This document shows positions 20,471 through 29,783 of a stretch of DNA of 64,000 nucleotides, one piece after another (within the stretch, counting starts at the first letter, position 1; each line of letters opens with the position of its first letter). The position numbers and the translations under genes are program-made. The notes below the pieces were generated by a model. The model was not told where the DNA came from. It saw nothing but the letters and a program-made list of their open reading frames with translations, and did no database searches. This stretch comes from Pseudomonadota bacterium (GTDB taxonomy: Bacteria > Pseudomonadota > Alphaproteobacteria > Acetobacterales > Acetobacteraceae), in assembly GCA_021808315.1 (NCBI GenBank), contig JAKBBY010000002.1, forward strand, positions 1 to 64,000, written 5' to 3'.

Positions 20471-21927
20471 CCAGCACCTTGATCATTCTGGCATTGGCCA
20501 CGCTGTTTGCGCTGGGCCTGGGTTTGGTGGCTCGCTCCGGCCATGACATGGGGCTGGAAAGCTGGACCGTCGGCAATCGCGGTTTTGGGGCGATTTTGGT
20601 GTTTTTGCTGATGGCTGGCGAGATCTACACCACCTTCACCTTCCTCGGCGCCTCCGGCTTTGCCTACGGCCAGGGCGCACCAGCCTATTATATTTTGGCC
20701 TATGGCTCGATTGCCTATGTCATGGGCTATTTTCTGCTCCCGGCGATCTGGCAATATGGCCGGGATCATCATCTGGTGTCGCAGCCTGATTTTTTCGCCC
20801 ATAAATATCAAAGCCCGAGCCTGGGGGTGTTGGTCACGCTGGTCGATATCATCGCGCTCATCCCTTATCTGGTGCTGCAACTGACCGGGCTTGGCATTAT
20901 CGTGGCCGTGGCGGGCCATGGCGCGATTGGCAAGGATACCGCCATCATCATCGGCGCGGCGGTGGTGACGATTTATGTGATCGTGTCAGGCATTCGCGGC
21001 TCGGCGTGGACGGCGGTGGCCAAGGACATCATGATCCTCGCGGTTGTTATGTTTCTCGGGATTTATTTGCCGTTTCATCTCTATGGCGGCATCGGTTCGA
21101 TGTTCGATGCGATTGCCAAGGCCAAGCCGGGATTTTTGGTATTTCCGGCGGCAGGGAACAGCGTGTGGTGGTTTGTCTCGACGGTATTGCTGACAGCGCT
21201 TGGGTTTTTCATGTGGCCCCATACGCTGGCCTCCTGCTATGCGGCGCGCGAGGCCAAGACATTTCGCAAAAACGCGATAGTGCTACCGCTCTACCAGTTG
21301 ATTTTGCTGTTTGTGTATTTCGTGGGCTTTGCTGCAGTGCTGCAAATTCCGGGCTTGAAGGGGGCTGCGACCAATCTCGCTTTGTTCAAACTGGTGGTGG
21401 CGCAATTTCCGCCCTGGTTTGTCGGCGTGGTCGGTGCGGCGGGCGTGCTCACCGCGTTGGTTCCCGGCTCGATGCTGACCATGACCACCGCGACGCTGAT
21501 TTCGCGTAACCTCTATGGCGCGATTAATCCGCGGGCGAGCGATGATCAGATCGTGTTCATCGCCAAATGCGCGGTGCCGGTGGTGATGGCGATTGCAGTG
21601 TATTTCACCATCACCGGCAGCTCGACCATCGTGACCTTGCTGCTGGTGGGCTATAGTTTCGTCACCCAAATGTTCCCCTCTTTGTTAGCGAGCCTGTTTC
21701 CAAGGCTCGGCGTCACGCGCGAGGGGGCATTTGCCGGCATCGTGGTCGGGGTCGCGCTGGCCGCTTGGCTGACCTTTAGCCATGCATCGCTCGGCACGCT
21801 GATGCCGTTTCTACCCGCCGGTATTCGTGATGTGAATGTCGGGATCATCGCCTTGATCGGCAATATCGCGGTGCTGGCGGGTGTAAGCCTCGCCACACGC
21901 GGGCGCCAAGCCATCGCCGCCGAATAG
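20467..21927 (+). CDS. Sodium:solute symporter (SSS) family permease
   Basis: 486 aa, SSS TM pattern, ESWTVGNRGFG and WPHTLASCYAAR motifs. Confidence 0.88.
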   Translation: MTSTLIILALATLFALGLGLVARSGHDMGLESWTVGNRGFGAILVFLLMAGEIYTTFTFLGASGFAYGQGAPAYYILAYGSIAYVMGYFLLPAIWQYGRDHHLVSQPDFFAHKYQSPSLGVLVTLVDIIALIPYLVLQLTGLGIIVAVAGHGAIGKDTAIIIGAAVVTIYVIVSGIRGSAWTAVAKDIMILAVVMFLGIYLPFHLYGGIGSMFDAIAKAKPGFLVFPAAGNSVWWFVSTVLLTALGFFMWPHTLASCYAAREAKTFRKNAIVLPLYQLILLFVYFVGFAAVLQIPGLKGAATNLALFKLVVAQFPPWFVGVVGAAGVLTALVPGSMLTMTTATLISRNLYGAINPRASDDQIVFIAKCAVPVVMAIAVYFTITGSSTIVTLLLVGYSFVTQMFPSLLASLFPRLGVTREGAFAGIVVGVALAAWLTFSHASLGTLMPFLPAGIRDVNVGIIALIGNIAVLAGVSLATRGRQAIAAE

Positions 21928-21939
21928 CCGGTGCGGATC

Positions 21940-21964
21940 GCGTCCTGCGCGCGGGGCAGGACGC
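21940..21964 (+). terminator. Stem-loop downstream of SSS symporter
   Basis: GCGTCCTGC-gcgcggg-GCAGGACGC, 9-bp perfect stem 13 nt after the stop; no strong T-tract. Confidence 0.5.
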
Positions 21965-22085
21965 GGTTCGATTGGCAGGATCATGCGCCGTCGTGTAAAG
22001 CACGGGACATGTGTTCATATCCGCTTTATTGGCACCGGATGCGTTGTGCCCCATCCCTGACCGGCTGCGCGCATCGGTGCACATC

Positions 22086-23075
22086 ATGACCCGCGCGCGC
22101 TTATGGTCGGTGATCACCGCGTTGATCGGCGTCAGCTTATTTACGCTAACCATCGCTTGGTTTGGCTGGGCGGGGGTGGTGCGCGCGCTCAGTGCGGTGC
22201 GCGTTTCGGATTTCATCGCCTATCTCGGGGTTCAGGCGGTTATCGTCGCCGGGCTCGCGGTTGCGTGGCGGATGGTGCTGCGCAGCCGACGCGGGGGGCG
22301 GTTTTTGCTGCTCTATTGGGGGCGGCTGGTGCGCGATGCGGCGGGCGAGTTCCTACCGTTCTCGCATGTGGGCGGGTTCATTCTCGGCGGGCGGGCAATC
22401 GCGTTAGGCGGTGTTGCATTCGCCGATGCTGCGGCCTCGACCCTGGCGGATGTGACCATCGAGTTTCTGTCGGAATTGGTGTTTATCAGTGTGGGGTTGG
22501 TGCTGCTGGCGACCTTGGTGCCCAATAACCAACTCGTTATGCCCGTGGCGCTCGGCCTAATGATGGCGGTGCTGGGCGGGGTGGGGTTTATTTTTGCGCA
22601 AAAAGGCGGCTCGCGGATTTTCCGGGCGTTGGCGCTCCGCATCGCCGGGCGTTCGGGCGATCAGGTGGCGATGCGCGCCGATCATTTGCAAGCGGCGCTG
22701 GATGCGATTTACGCGCAGCCACGCCGATTGGCCGGGGCTGGCGTGATGCATTTGCTCTGCTGGTTTGGCACGGGTTGCGCCTCCTTCGTCGCGTTCCGGG
22801 CGTTTGGCACGCCGATTTCGATTTGGCAGGCCGTATCGATCGAGGCCTTATTGCATGCGATCCTGGCGGCAGGATTTTTCGTGCCAGGGCGGATTGGCGT
22901 GCAGGAGGCGGCCTATGCGTTGCTCGGCACAGCGTTTGGCTTACCGCCGGATATTGCGCTTTCCGTGTCGTTGCTGCGCCGTGCCCGTGATTTGATTGTT
23001 GCCGTGCCGGTGTTGCTGATTTGGCAGGGGATCGAGGCGCGACGGTTGCAGCCGCTCTCCAGCGAGGCGCGCTGA
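22086..23075 (+). CDS. HpnL-like / lysylphosphatidylglycerol synthase TM-region family protein
   Basis: Multi-TM UPF0104-like protein, FVPGRIGVQEAAYALLGTAFGL motif; ATG at 22086. Confidence 0.72.
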   Translation: MTRARLWSVITALIGVSLFTLTIAWFGWAGVVRALSAVRVSDFIAYLGVQAVIVAGLAVAWRMVLRSRRGGRFLLLYWGRLVRDAAGEFLPFSHVGGFILGGRAIALGGVAFADAAASTLADVTIEFLSELVFISVGLVLLATLVPNNQLVMPVALGLMMAVLGGVGFIFAQKGGSRIFRALALRIAGRSGDQVAMRADHLQAALDAIYAQPRRLAGAGVMHLLCWFGTGCASFVAFRAFGTPISIWQAVSIEALLHAILAAGFFVPGRIGVQEAAYALLGTAFGLPPDIALSVSLLRRARDLIVAVPVLLIWQGIEARRLQPLSSEAR

Positions 23076-23175
23076 TCGATCACCACGCCGCGCTTGCCGA
23101 TAATGGCTGCCATGATGGGCTTGATTGCGGCAGCTTCTGGTCCCACTCTGCCTATCAACAACGAGGAGCGAACCG

Positions 23176-23496
23176 ATGACGAAACCTGTGACCGATGCCA
23201 GCTTTGCCGCCGATGTGATCGGCGCCGGCAAACCCGTGCTGGTGGATTTTTGGGCTGAATGGTGTGGCCCGTGCCGCGTGATCGGCCCGGCTTTGGAAGA
23301 GTTGAGCGGCGAGTATGCGGGCAAGCTCGACATTGCCAAGGTCAATATCGACGAAAACCCGATGACGCCGACGCAGTTTGGCGTGCGCGGCATCCCAACT
23401 TTGATCATGTTCAAGGACGGCAAAGCGGTCGCGACCCATGTGGGCGCGGCACCGAAATCGACCTTGAAGGCTTTTATCGATCAGAATATCGGCTGA
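23176..23496 (+). CDS. trxA: Thioredoxin
   Basis: Active site [22 protein letters not shown] 23176 inside track ORF 23125..23496. Confidence 0.95.
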   Translation: MTKPVTDASFAADVIGAGKPVLVDFWAEWCGPCRVIGPALEELSGEYAGKLDIAKVNIDENPMTPTQFGVRGIPTLIMFKDGKAVATHVGAAPKSTLKAFIDQNIG

Positions 23497-23499
23497 TCG

Positions 23500-23904
23500 G
23501 TGAGCGACCCGGAGATTGATGCCGGTGAGGCGGTGCCACAAACACCGCCCATGATCCGGACCGTCGCCATGCCGGCGGACGCCAATGCCAATGGCGATAT
23601 TTTCGGCGGCTGGCTGATGTCGCAGATGGATTTAGGCGGCAGCAATCTGGCCGGGCGCGTTGCCCATGGCCGGATTGCCACCGTGGCGGTGGATGCGATG
23701 AGCTTTATTCGGCCGGTGAAAATTGGCGATGAGGTGAGCGTTTACGCCATGCTGGTCGCAGTGGGTCGCAGCTCGATTAAGGTGAATGTCGAGGCGTGGC
23801 GGCGCGCGCGTGATTCCACCACAGAACGGCGGGTCACCAAGGCGGTATTTACCTTTGTTGCGATTGACAGCGAAGGAAGGCCCCGCCCGATCAACGCCAG
23901 TTGA
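23500..23904 (+). CDS. Acyl-CoA thioesterase (YciA-like hotdog)
   Basis: DANANGDIFGGWLMSQMD hotdog thioesterase motif; GTG start. Confidence 0.85.
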   Translation: MSDPEIDAGEAVPQTPPMIRTVAMPADANANGDIFGGWLMSQMDLGGSNLAGRVAHGRIATVAVDAMSFIRPVKIGDEVSVYAMLVAVGRSSIKVNVEAWRRARDSTTERRVTKAVFTFVAIDSEGRPRPINAS

Positions 23905-23994
23905 TCGGGCCAACAGCCCATGCGCCGATCAACGCCAGTTGATCGGGCCAACAGCCCATGCGCCGATCAACGCCAGTTGATCGGGCCAACAATC
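23886..23994. repeat. 38-bp tandem repeat, about 2.8 copies, each with a perfect stem-loop
   Basis: Unit gatcaacgccagttgatcgggccaacagcccatgcgcc starts at 23889, 23927 and 23965; stem (C)CCGATCAAC-gcca-GTTGATCGG(G). Confidence 0.95.
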
Positions 23995-24005
23995 CTTAGG
24001 CCGCT

Positions 24006-25283
24006 TTAGCGGGCGCTCAGCGCACGGGCGCCGATATCGCGGCGCGAAAAACCCTCCGGGAAATCGATCGCATCAACACCGCGATAGGCGCGCTCAATCG
24101 CTGTCCGCAAATCAGCGCCGGTGGCCGTCACCGCGAGCACGCGGCCCCCATTCGCCTGCAAAACGCCATTCTGCTCGATCGTACCGGCGTGGAAAATCAA
24201 CAACGCGTCGAGATGAGCCGCTTGGGCGAGGTCAATTTTCGCACCACGCGCATAGGCCCCCGGATAGCCCTTGGCCGCCAAAATCACCGTCGCTGAGGCC
24301 CCTTCCCGCCAGCTCAACTTTTTGGTGGGATCGAGCGCTCCATGCGCGCCCGCGACGAGCCAGGGCAGCAAATCATCCTCGATCAGTGGCAGCAAGGTTT
24401 CGCATTCCGGGTCACCAAAGCGGGCATTAAACTCGATTAATTGTGGGCCGGTTTGGGTCAGCATTAACCCTGCGAACAAAAACCCGCGAAACGGCATGCC
24501 GCGCTCGGCCATCGCCGCTAGCGTGGGGCGGATGATGCGCGCCATGACGGTTTCGATGAGACGCTCTGGATCATCCAAAGGCGGCGGCGCAATCGCGCCC
24601 ATGCCGCCGGTATTCGGCCCGGTATCGCCCTCGCCGACGCGCTTATGGTCTTGGGCCATGCCCGCGAAAATCGCAGTCTCGCCGTCGCACAGGGCAAAAA
24701 ACGAAATTTCCGGGCCGGTGAGGCAATCCTCGACCAGAATTTCAGCCCCCGCCGCACCATGCACCCGGTCGGCCAGCATGGCGGTGGCGGCGTCCAGGGC
24801 TTCCTCGGTCGATAAAGCGACCACCACGCCCTTGCCGGCGGCGAGACCATCAGCCTTGACCACAATCGGCGCCGGACGCGCGCGGATATAGGCCTGGGCT
24901 TGCGCCAGATCGGTGAAGCGCGCCCACGCGGCGGTGGGAATTTGCGCGACGGCACAAAGCTCCTTGGTAAAAATTTTCGAGGTTTCCAACTGAGCGGCGG
25001 CTTGGCTGGGACCAAAACAGGCGATGTGATGGGCGGCGAGCGCATCGGTCAGGCCCAAGGCCAGGGGCGCTTCGGGGCCGGGGACCACCAGATCGATAGC
25101 CTGCGCGCGCGCAAATTCAACGAGACCCGCGACATCATCGACGGCGATGGCGATATTGCTGCCCCATGAGGCGGTGCCGGGGTTGCCGGGGGCGATGAAC
25201 AGGGCGCTGAGCGCCGGGCTTTGTGCCAATTTCCAGGCTAAGGCGCCTTCACGCGCGCCGCCGCCAACCACCAAAACCCGCAT
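24006..25283 (-). CDS. purD: Phosphoribosylamine--glycine ligase
   Basis: MRVLVVGGGAREGALAWKLAQS, ATP-grasp motifs, FNARFGDPE. Confidence 0.95.
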   Translation of the reverse strand: MRVLVVGGGAREGALAWKLAQSPALSALFIAPGNPGTASWGSNIAIAVDDVAGLVEFARAQAIDLVVPGPEAPLALGLTDALAAHHIACFGPSQAAAQLETSKIFTKELCAVAQIPTAAWARFTDLAQAQAYIRARPAPIVVKADGLAAGKGVVVALSTEEALDAATAMLADRVHGAAGAEILVEDCLTGPEISFFALCDGETAIFAGMAQDHKRVGEGDTGPNTGGMGAIAPPPLDDPERLIETVMARIIRPTLAAMAERGMPFRGFLFAGLMLTQTGPQLIEFNARFGDPECETLLPLIEDDLLPWLVAGAHGALDPTKKLSWREGASATVILAAKGYPGAYARGAKIDLAQAAHLDALLIFHAGTIEQNGVLQANGGRVLAVTATGADLRTAIERAYRGVDAIDFPEGFSRRDIGARALSAR

Positions 25284-25346
25284 TTTTGCTCCTTTTCCAT
25301 CTGCGCCGCTTGCCGCGTTGGCGCGGGCTTAGCATAGTCGCGCCCG

Positions 25347-26705
25347 ATGTCAGAAATATCAGCACCCAAACCGCATAATATCCCAGAAATAACCGTCTCC
25401 GAACTGGCCGGTGCGGTCAAACGCACGCTCGAATCGAGTTTCAACCGGGTGCGGGTGCGCGGCGAAATCACCGAGATGAAAACCTACCCATCCGGCCACA
25501 CCTATATGGCGCTCAAGGATGATGGGGCCAAAATCCGCGCGATTATCTGGAAGGGCAATGCCAGCCGGCTGGGCTTGAAGCCGGAAAATGGCGTGGAAGT
25601 GATCGCCACCGGCAAAATTACCGCCTATTCGGAGCGCTCGGAATATCAGCTGATTATCGAGCGGCTCGATTATGCCGGCGAAGGGGCGATGCTGGCGCGC
25701 ATCGAGGCGCTGCGGCTCAAACTGGCCGATGAGGGTTTGTTCGAGCGTGCGCGCAAACGCCCCTTGCCGTTTTTGCCCCGGGTGATTGGGGTGGTGTCCT
25801 CGCCGCAAGGGGCGGTGATCCAGGATATTCGCACCACCATCGCCCGACGATTTCCAAGCCGGATCATTCTCTGGCCGGTCGCGGTGCAGGGCGAAGGGGC
25901 GGCGGCGCAAATTGCCGCCGCCATCACTGGATTTTCCGCCCTCGCCGCCGACGGGCCGATCCCACGGCCCGATGTGGTGATCGTCGCGCGCGGGGGCGGC
26001 TCGCTCGAAGATTTGATGGCGTTCAATGACGAGGCGGTGGTGCGCGCCGCAGCCTCAAGCCAAATTCCGCTGATTTCGGCGGTGGGCCATGAAACCGACA
26101 CCACCTTGATCGATTTCGCCGCCGACCGCCGCGCGCCAACACCGACCGCCGCCGCCGAATTGGCGGTGCCGGACCGGCTCGGCGTTTCGGCCAGCTTAGC
26201 ACAGCTCGGCGCCCGGCTGACCGGCGCGCTCTCCGGCCAGATCAATGCGCGCCATTTGCGGCTGAACCGCGCCGCCGGGCAATTGCCGGATTTGCCGAGC
26301 CTAATGGCCACGGCCCGCCAGCGGCTTGATGAACGCAGCGAGCGTTTCGCCATGGCCCTGCCCCGCTACGCGCAGGCCAAGCGCCACCGGCTGGAGCAGA
26401 TCGTGGCGCGCCTGCCCGATCCACGGCATTGGCTCACCGGCAAGAGCCATGGGTTGGCGCTGGTGGCGCAACGCTTGGCACCGCCGATGCGCACGGCACT
26501 GCGCGAGCGCCGCATCAAGCTCGATGCCCTCGCCGCGCGGCTGAACGCCCTCTCATATCAAGCTGTGCTGATGCGCGGTTTCGCGCTGGTCACCGCGCCG
26601 GACGGCGCACCAATCTCCGCTGCTGCCACCGCGCGCACGACACCCCATATGATCGTGCGGTTTCAGGACGGCACGGTTTCGGTGCAACCGGAAAAAACGG
26701 GCTAA
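25347..26705 (+). CDS. xseA: Exodeoxyribonuclease VII large subunit
   Basis: OB-fold N-terminus and RGGGSLEDLMAFNDEAVVRAAASSQIPLISAVGHETDTTLIDFAADRRAPTPTAAAE. Confidence 0.95.
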   Translation: MSEISAPKPHNIPEITVSELAGAVKRTLESSFNRVRVRGEITEMKTYPSGHTYMALKDDGAKIRAIIWKGNASRLGLKPENGVEVIATGKITAYSERSEYQLIIERLDYAGEGAMLARIEALRLKLADEGLFERARKRPLPFLPRVIGVVSSPQGAVIQDIRTTIARRFPSRIILWPVAVQGEGAAAQIAAAITGFSALAADGPIPRPDVVIVARGGGSLEDLMAFNDEAVVRAAASSQIPLISAVGHETDTTLIDFAADRRAPTPTAAAELAVPDRLGVSASLAQLGARLTGALSGQINARHLRLNRAAGQLPDLPSLMATARQRLDERSERFAMALPRYAQAKRHRLEQIVARLPDPRHWLTGKSHGLALVAQRLAPPMRTALRERRIKLDALAARLNALSYQAVLMRGFALVTAPDGAPISAAATARTTPHMIVRFQDGTVSVQPEKTG

Positions 26706-27428
26706 TCAGCCTTGGACGGCGCTGAGCGGCCCATCAAACACGATGGGCATGGTCGGCGCGCCGCTGGGTGAGCCGCCGGGCTGCTCCACCGTTACCGCAA
26801 TCAGCACGCCCGGTTTGCGCAAGGAGGCCGGAATATCGCCCGCCGGCAAGCGGGTGAGGCCCGGCTGCAAAAACCCAATCGGCACCGGCTTGACGCCCTT
26901 GGCCACCGCCCAGAGCTCCCACACTTTACCCGCAGGCGGCGCGACATGTCCGAGCGGCAGAATTTGCGCGCTGCCATTCTCGCGGAGCGACACGGTAAAG
27001 AGCGGCTTGTTCCCTTGATTGAGCAGCGCAACCATGCTCGGCGGCGGTGCTGCGGGCCGATTGAACGGACGAATCAGCACGAGCACCAACGCCGCCGCAA
27101 TCGCCAACGCGCCGACAGCGCGCCACAACCCGGCATGATTCCAGAGCGCGGCCAGCCGCTCGCGCCGTGATGCCATTGGTCGCGCCGGGTTGATCGCCGC
27201 GTCAATCGCAGACCAAAGCGACGGCGGTGGCGTGATTGCGGGCGCTGCGGCCAGGGCGAGCGGCGTGAGCCGATCTTCCCAAAACGCGACAGCGCGCGCC
27301 AAAGCGGGGTCGCGCGCCATCTCCGCTTCGAATTGCGCCCGCTCCATCCCACGCAGTAATCCGAGCACATATTCGCCGGCCCGTTGGTCAGGGGGCGGTC
27401 CCTCGCCGGATTCTAAAGATTGGCTCAT
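26706..27428 (-). CDS. Anti-sigma factor (RskA-like)
   Basis: Zinc-finger-like N-terminal region, single TM (AVGALAIAAALVLVLIRPF), RskA-type C-terminal domain; overlaps the ECF sigma gene. Confidence 0.82.
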   Translation of the reverse strand: MSQSLESGEGPPPDQRAGEYVLGLLRGMERAQFEAEMARDPALARAVAFWEDRLTPLALAAAPAITPPPSLWSAIDAAINPARPMASRRERLAALWNHAGLWRAVGALAIAAALVLVLIRPFNRPAAPPPSMVALLNQGNKPLFTVSLRENGSAQILPLGHVAPPAGKVWELWAVAKGVKPVPIGFLQPGLTRLPAGDIPASLRKPGVLIAVTVEQPGGSPSGAPTMPIVFDGPLSAVQG

Positions 27429-27994
27429 GCTTCAAGACACCGTTTCAACGATGCCAACCCTCGTAAAATCCAGCTTTTGATGGTGCCAAGCGGGGTTTTG
27501 GTGAGTTCGGCGATCTCGGAATGCGAATAACCATCAACGAAGGCGAGATTGATCGAACGCTGCCAGGGTTCAGGCAACGTCGCCAAACAGGCCGCGAGCG
27601 CTGATTGATCCTCGACGGATACGGGTAATTCGGCAGCGACATCGGGCAACTCATCCGTGCCGGTATGGCGTTTTTCGGATTCAATCCGATCCAATGCTCG
27701 ATAGCGCAAAATCGCGACCATCCAGCCCATCGCCGAGCCGCGCGCGGTATCGAACCGACCCGCATTGCGCCAAATCTGCAAAAACGCTTCTTGCACCACA
27801 TCCTCGGCTTGCGGGCGATTGCGCAACAGGCGCAGCGCGATGCCCAGTAATTTGGGCGCCGTCAAATCATAGAGTGCGCGTAAAGCCGCCCGATCACGCC
27901 CCGCACAACGGCTGAGCAAGTCGCGCAACCGCGCATCGTCAGCGGTGCCGAGCGTGCTGCTCATCAGAGGGGAAAAATCGATGCCATCAAACAT
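27425..27994 (-). CDS. ECF RNA polymerase sigma factor
   Basis: Sigma2 (AEDVVQEAFLQIWRNAGRFD) and sigma4 (GYSHSEIAELTKTPLGTIKSWI) regions; start could be 27994 (MFDGID) or 27964 (MSSTLG). Confidence 0.88.
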   Translation of the reverse strand: MFDGIDFSPLMSSTLGTADDARLRDLLSRCAGRDRAALRALYDLTAPKLLGIALRLLRNRPQAEDVVQEAFLQIWRNAGRFDTARGSAMGWMVAILRYRALDRIESEKRHTGTDELPDVAAELPVSVEDQSALAACLATLPEPWQRSINLAFVDGYSHSEIAELTKTPLGTIKSWILRGLASLKRCLEA

Positions 27995-28005
27995 GATCGT
28001 AAGCG

Positions 28006-28034
28006 GATACCCAGCGCGAGGCAATCCGGATGCA
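28006..28034 (-). promoter_or_regulatory. Putative ECF promoter for sigma/anti-sigma operon
   Basis: TGCATCCGGAT-N13-GTATC on minus strand. Confidence 0.55.
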
Positions 28035-28116
28035 GCCCCCCAGTGACCGTTGGATGTTGTATTTTTGCCATTGTGATGGACGATGGTGAGCGGATCAATA
28101 AAATCGTCCGCGCGCA

Positions 28117-28145
28117 TGCATCCGGATCTGCGGTTGGATCGTAAC
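28117..28145 (+). promoter_or_regulatory. Putative ECF promoter for DUF3034-globin-HiPIP operon
   Basis: TGCATCCGGAT-N13-GTAAC on plus strand, followed by AGGAGG RBS and ATG at 28171. Confidence 0.6.
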
Positions 28146-28170
28146 CCGGCCACCATAACAGGAGGTCGTC

Positions 28171-29175
28171 ATGCTTAAAATGTTCAAGCCATCTGAAAAG
28201 AAAACCAAATCCTGGGACCGTGCGCCTCGATCGATGGCGTGGCTCGCCAGCACCGCTATCATGGGTGCTGGCCTTGTCGTTGCAGCGCCCGCAGCGCACG
28301 CGCAGGACGCGATGATGGCGCAGGGGGGGCTGCTCGCAACCGGCGGCGTCACCTCGATCAATGGTGTTGGCGGCGGTGGCATCAACCCGTTTGCGGTGAT
28401 TTCGGGTTACGACACCAATGATGAAGTCGGCGTCACCGGGTTTTTCACCCATTTGATCGCCGGGAGCTACACGTTGAATTCTGGTGGTGCCTCGGTTGGT
28501 CTCTTTAACCGCGTTGAGGTATCAGTAGCCCGGCAAAATTTCGACCTGGGCAGCCCCGGCGCCTCTCTCGGTCTCGGCCCGGATTTCAATCTGAGCCAGA
28601 ACATTATCAGCGCCAAGGTTCGCCTATTCGGCAACGCGGTTTACGATCAGGGCACCATGCTCCCGGTGGTGGCCGTGGGCGCTTCCTACCATGAAAACGT
28701 GACCAGCGCCTTTCCGGGCACCAATGAAGCGCTGCCCAAAGCAGTGGGCTCGCATCTCGACGGCACCACCTTCTATGTCGTCGCCACCAAATTATTCATC
28801 GATGGCTTGTTTGGTCACTACACGTTGGTCAGCGCCGGCGCACGCCTGACTAATTCCAACTATAATGGCTTGCTCGGCTTTGGCGGCACCAATGCAGCCG
28901 GACAATTCAAATCAGGCTATCATGTCGAGCCGTTTTTTGACTTTGCTTACTTCCCGGATCGGAAATTCGCCGTTGGGTACGAGTTCCGCGCCATGCCGCA
29001 TTTCGATGTTGCCGGTGCGCTCAATTTGAACACCACCAATAACTGGCAAGATGTTTTCGTGGCCTATTTCCCCACCAAAAATCTCTCAATCACCGCCGCC
29101 TATGCAGCACTCGGCACGATTGCGGGCGCTAAAAACTCGAACGGTTTGTACCTTTCATTCACCGCGACGTTCTAA
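28171..29175 (+). CDS. DUF3034-like outer membrane/beta-barrel protein
   Basis: Signal peptide, QGGLLATGGVTSINGVGGGGINPFAVISGY, alternating beta strands, C-terminal YLSFTATF. Confidence 0.72.
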   Translation: MLKMFKPSEKKTKSWDRAPRSMAWLASTAIMGAGLVVAAPAAHAQDAMMAQGGLLATGGVTSINGVGGGGINPFAVISGYDTNDEVGVTGFFTHLIAGSYTLNSGGASVGLFNRVEVSVARQNFDLGSPGASLGLGPDFNLSQNIISAKVRLFGNAVYDQGTMLPVVAVGASYHENVTSAFPGTNEALPKAVGSHLDGTTFYVVATKLFIDGLFGHYTLVSAGARLTNSNYNGLLGFGGTNAAGQFKSGYHVEPFFDFAYFPDRKFAVGYEFRAMPHFDVAGALNLNTTNNWQDVFVAYFPTKNLSITAAYAALGTIAGAKNSNGLYLSFTATF

Positions 29176-29220
29176 GGCCCGACGACCGCGTTTCTCAAAC
29201 ATGCTCAGGAGCTAACAACA

Positions 29221-29679
29221 ATGACACAGTATCGCCGCAAAAATACCCTCCGCAGCGCGCTCGCCGCGATGATCGCCGCCAGCACCCTCGCCATGGCGCC
29301 GATCATCGCCACGCCAGCCCATGCCAGTTCAACCTATTTCAACGAATTTGGTGGACGGCCCGGCATTACGGCGCTGATCAACACATTTGTTGGCAATGTT
29401 ACCGCTGATAACCGGATCAATTTTTATTTTGCCCACACCAATATCCCAGCCCTGAAGGCGGCCCTAGTCAATCAGGTCTGCAATCTTGAGGGCGGCGGCT
29501 GCCCTTTCAATATGAATATGCGCGCCATTCACGCGCATATGGGCGTTACCCAAGCGGCGTTCAACGCACTCGCTGAGGACATGATCCGCGCCATGGATAA
29601 AGAACATATCCCCACGGCCGCGCAAAATAATCTGCTCGCCAAACTGGCTGCGATGGGGCCAGAGATTGTCACGAAATAA
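29221..29679 (+). CDS. Exported group 1 truncated hemoglobin-like protein
   Basis: Sec signal ending AHA-SS; YFNEFGGRPGITALINTFVGNV and MRAIHAHMGVTQAAFNAL globin motifs with likely proximal His. Confidence 0.8.
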   Translation: MTQYRRKNTLRSALAAMIAASTLAMAPIIATPAHASSTYFNEFGGRPGITALINTFVGNVTADNRINFYFAHTNIPALKAALVNQVCNLEGGGCPFNMNMRAIHAHMGVTQAAFNALAEDMIRAMDKEHIPTAAQNNLLAKLAAMGPEIVTK

Positions 29680-29698
29680 CCATCGACCCGACGTTAGG

Positions 29699-29724
29699 GC
29701 GTGATTGTCGATCACCAATCACGC
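29699..29724 (+). terminator. Stem-loop between globin and HiPIP genes
   Basis: GCGTGATTG-tcgatcac-CAATCACGC, followed by gccagcGTTTTTG. Confidence 0.45.
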
Positions 29725-29783
29725 GCCAGCGTTTTTGCCGATCAATTTCATTGACTTAACCCACGACGCGAAAGGAATTTATC

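Noticed and set aside
23886-23994. CRISPR array
   Set aside because: Only about 2.8 copies in direct tandem with no variable spacers and no cas genes; better explained as tandem hairpins.
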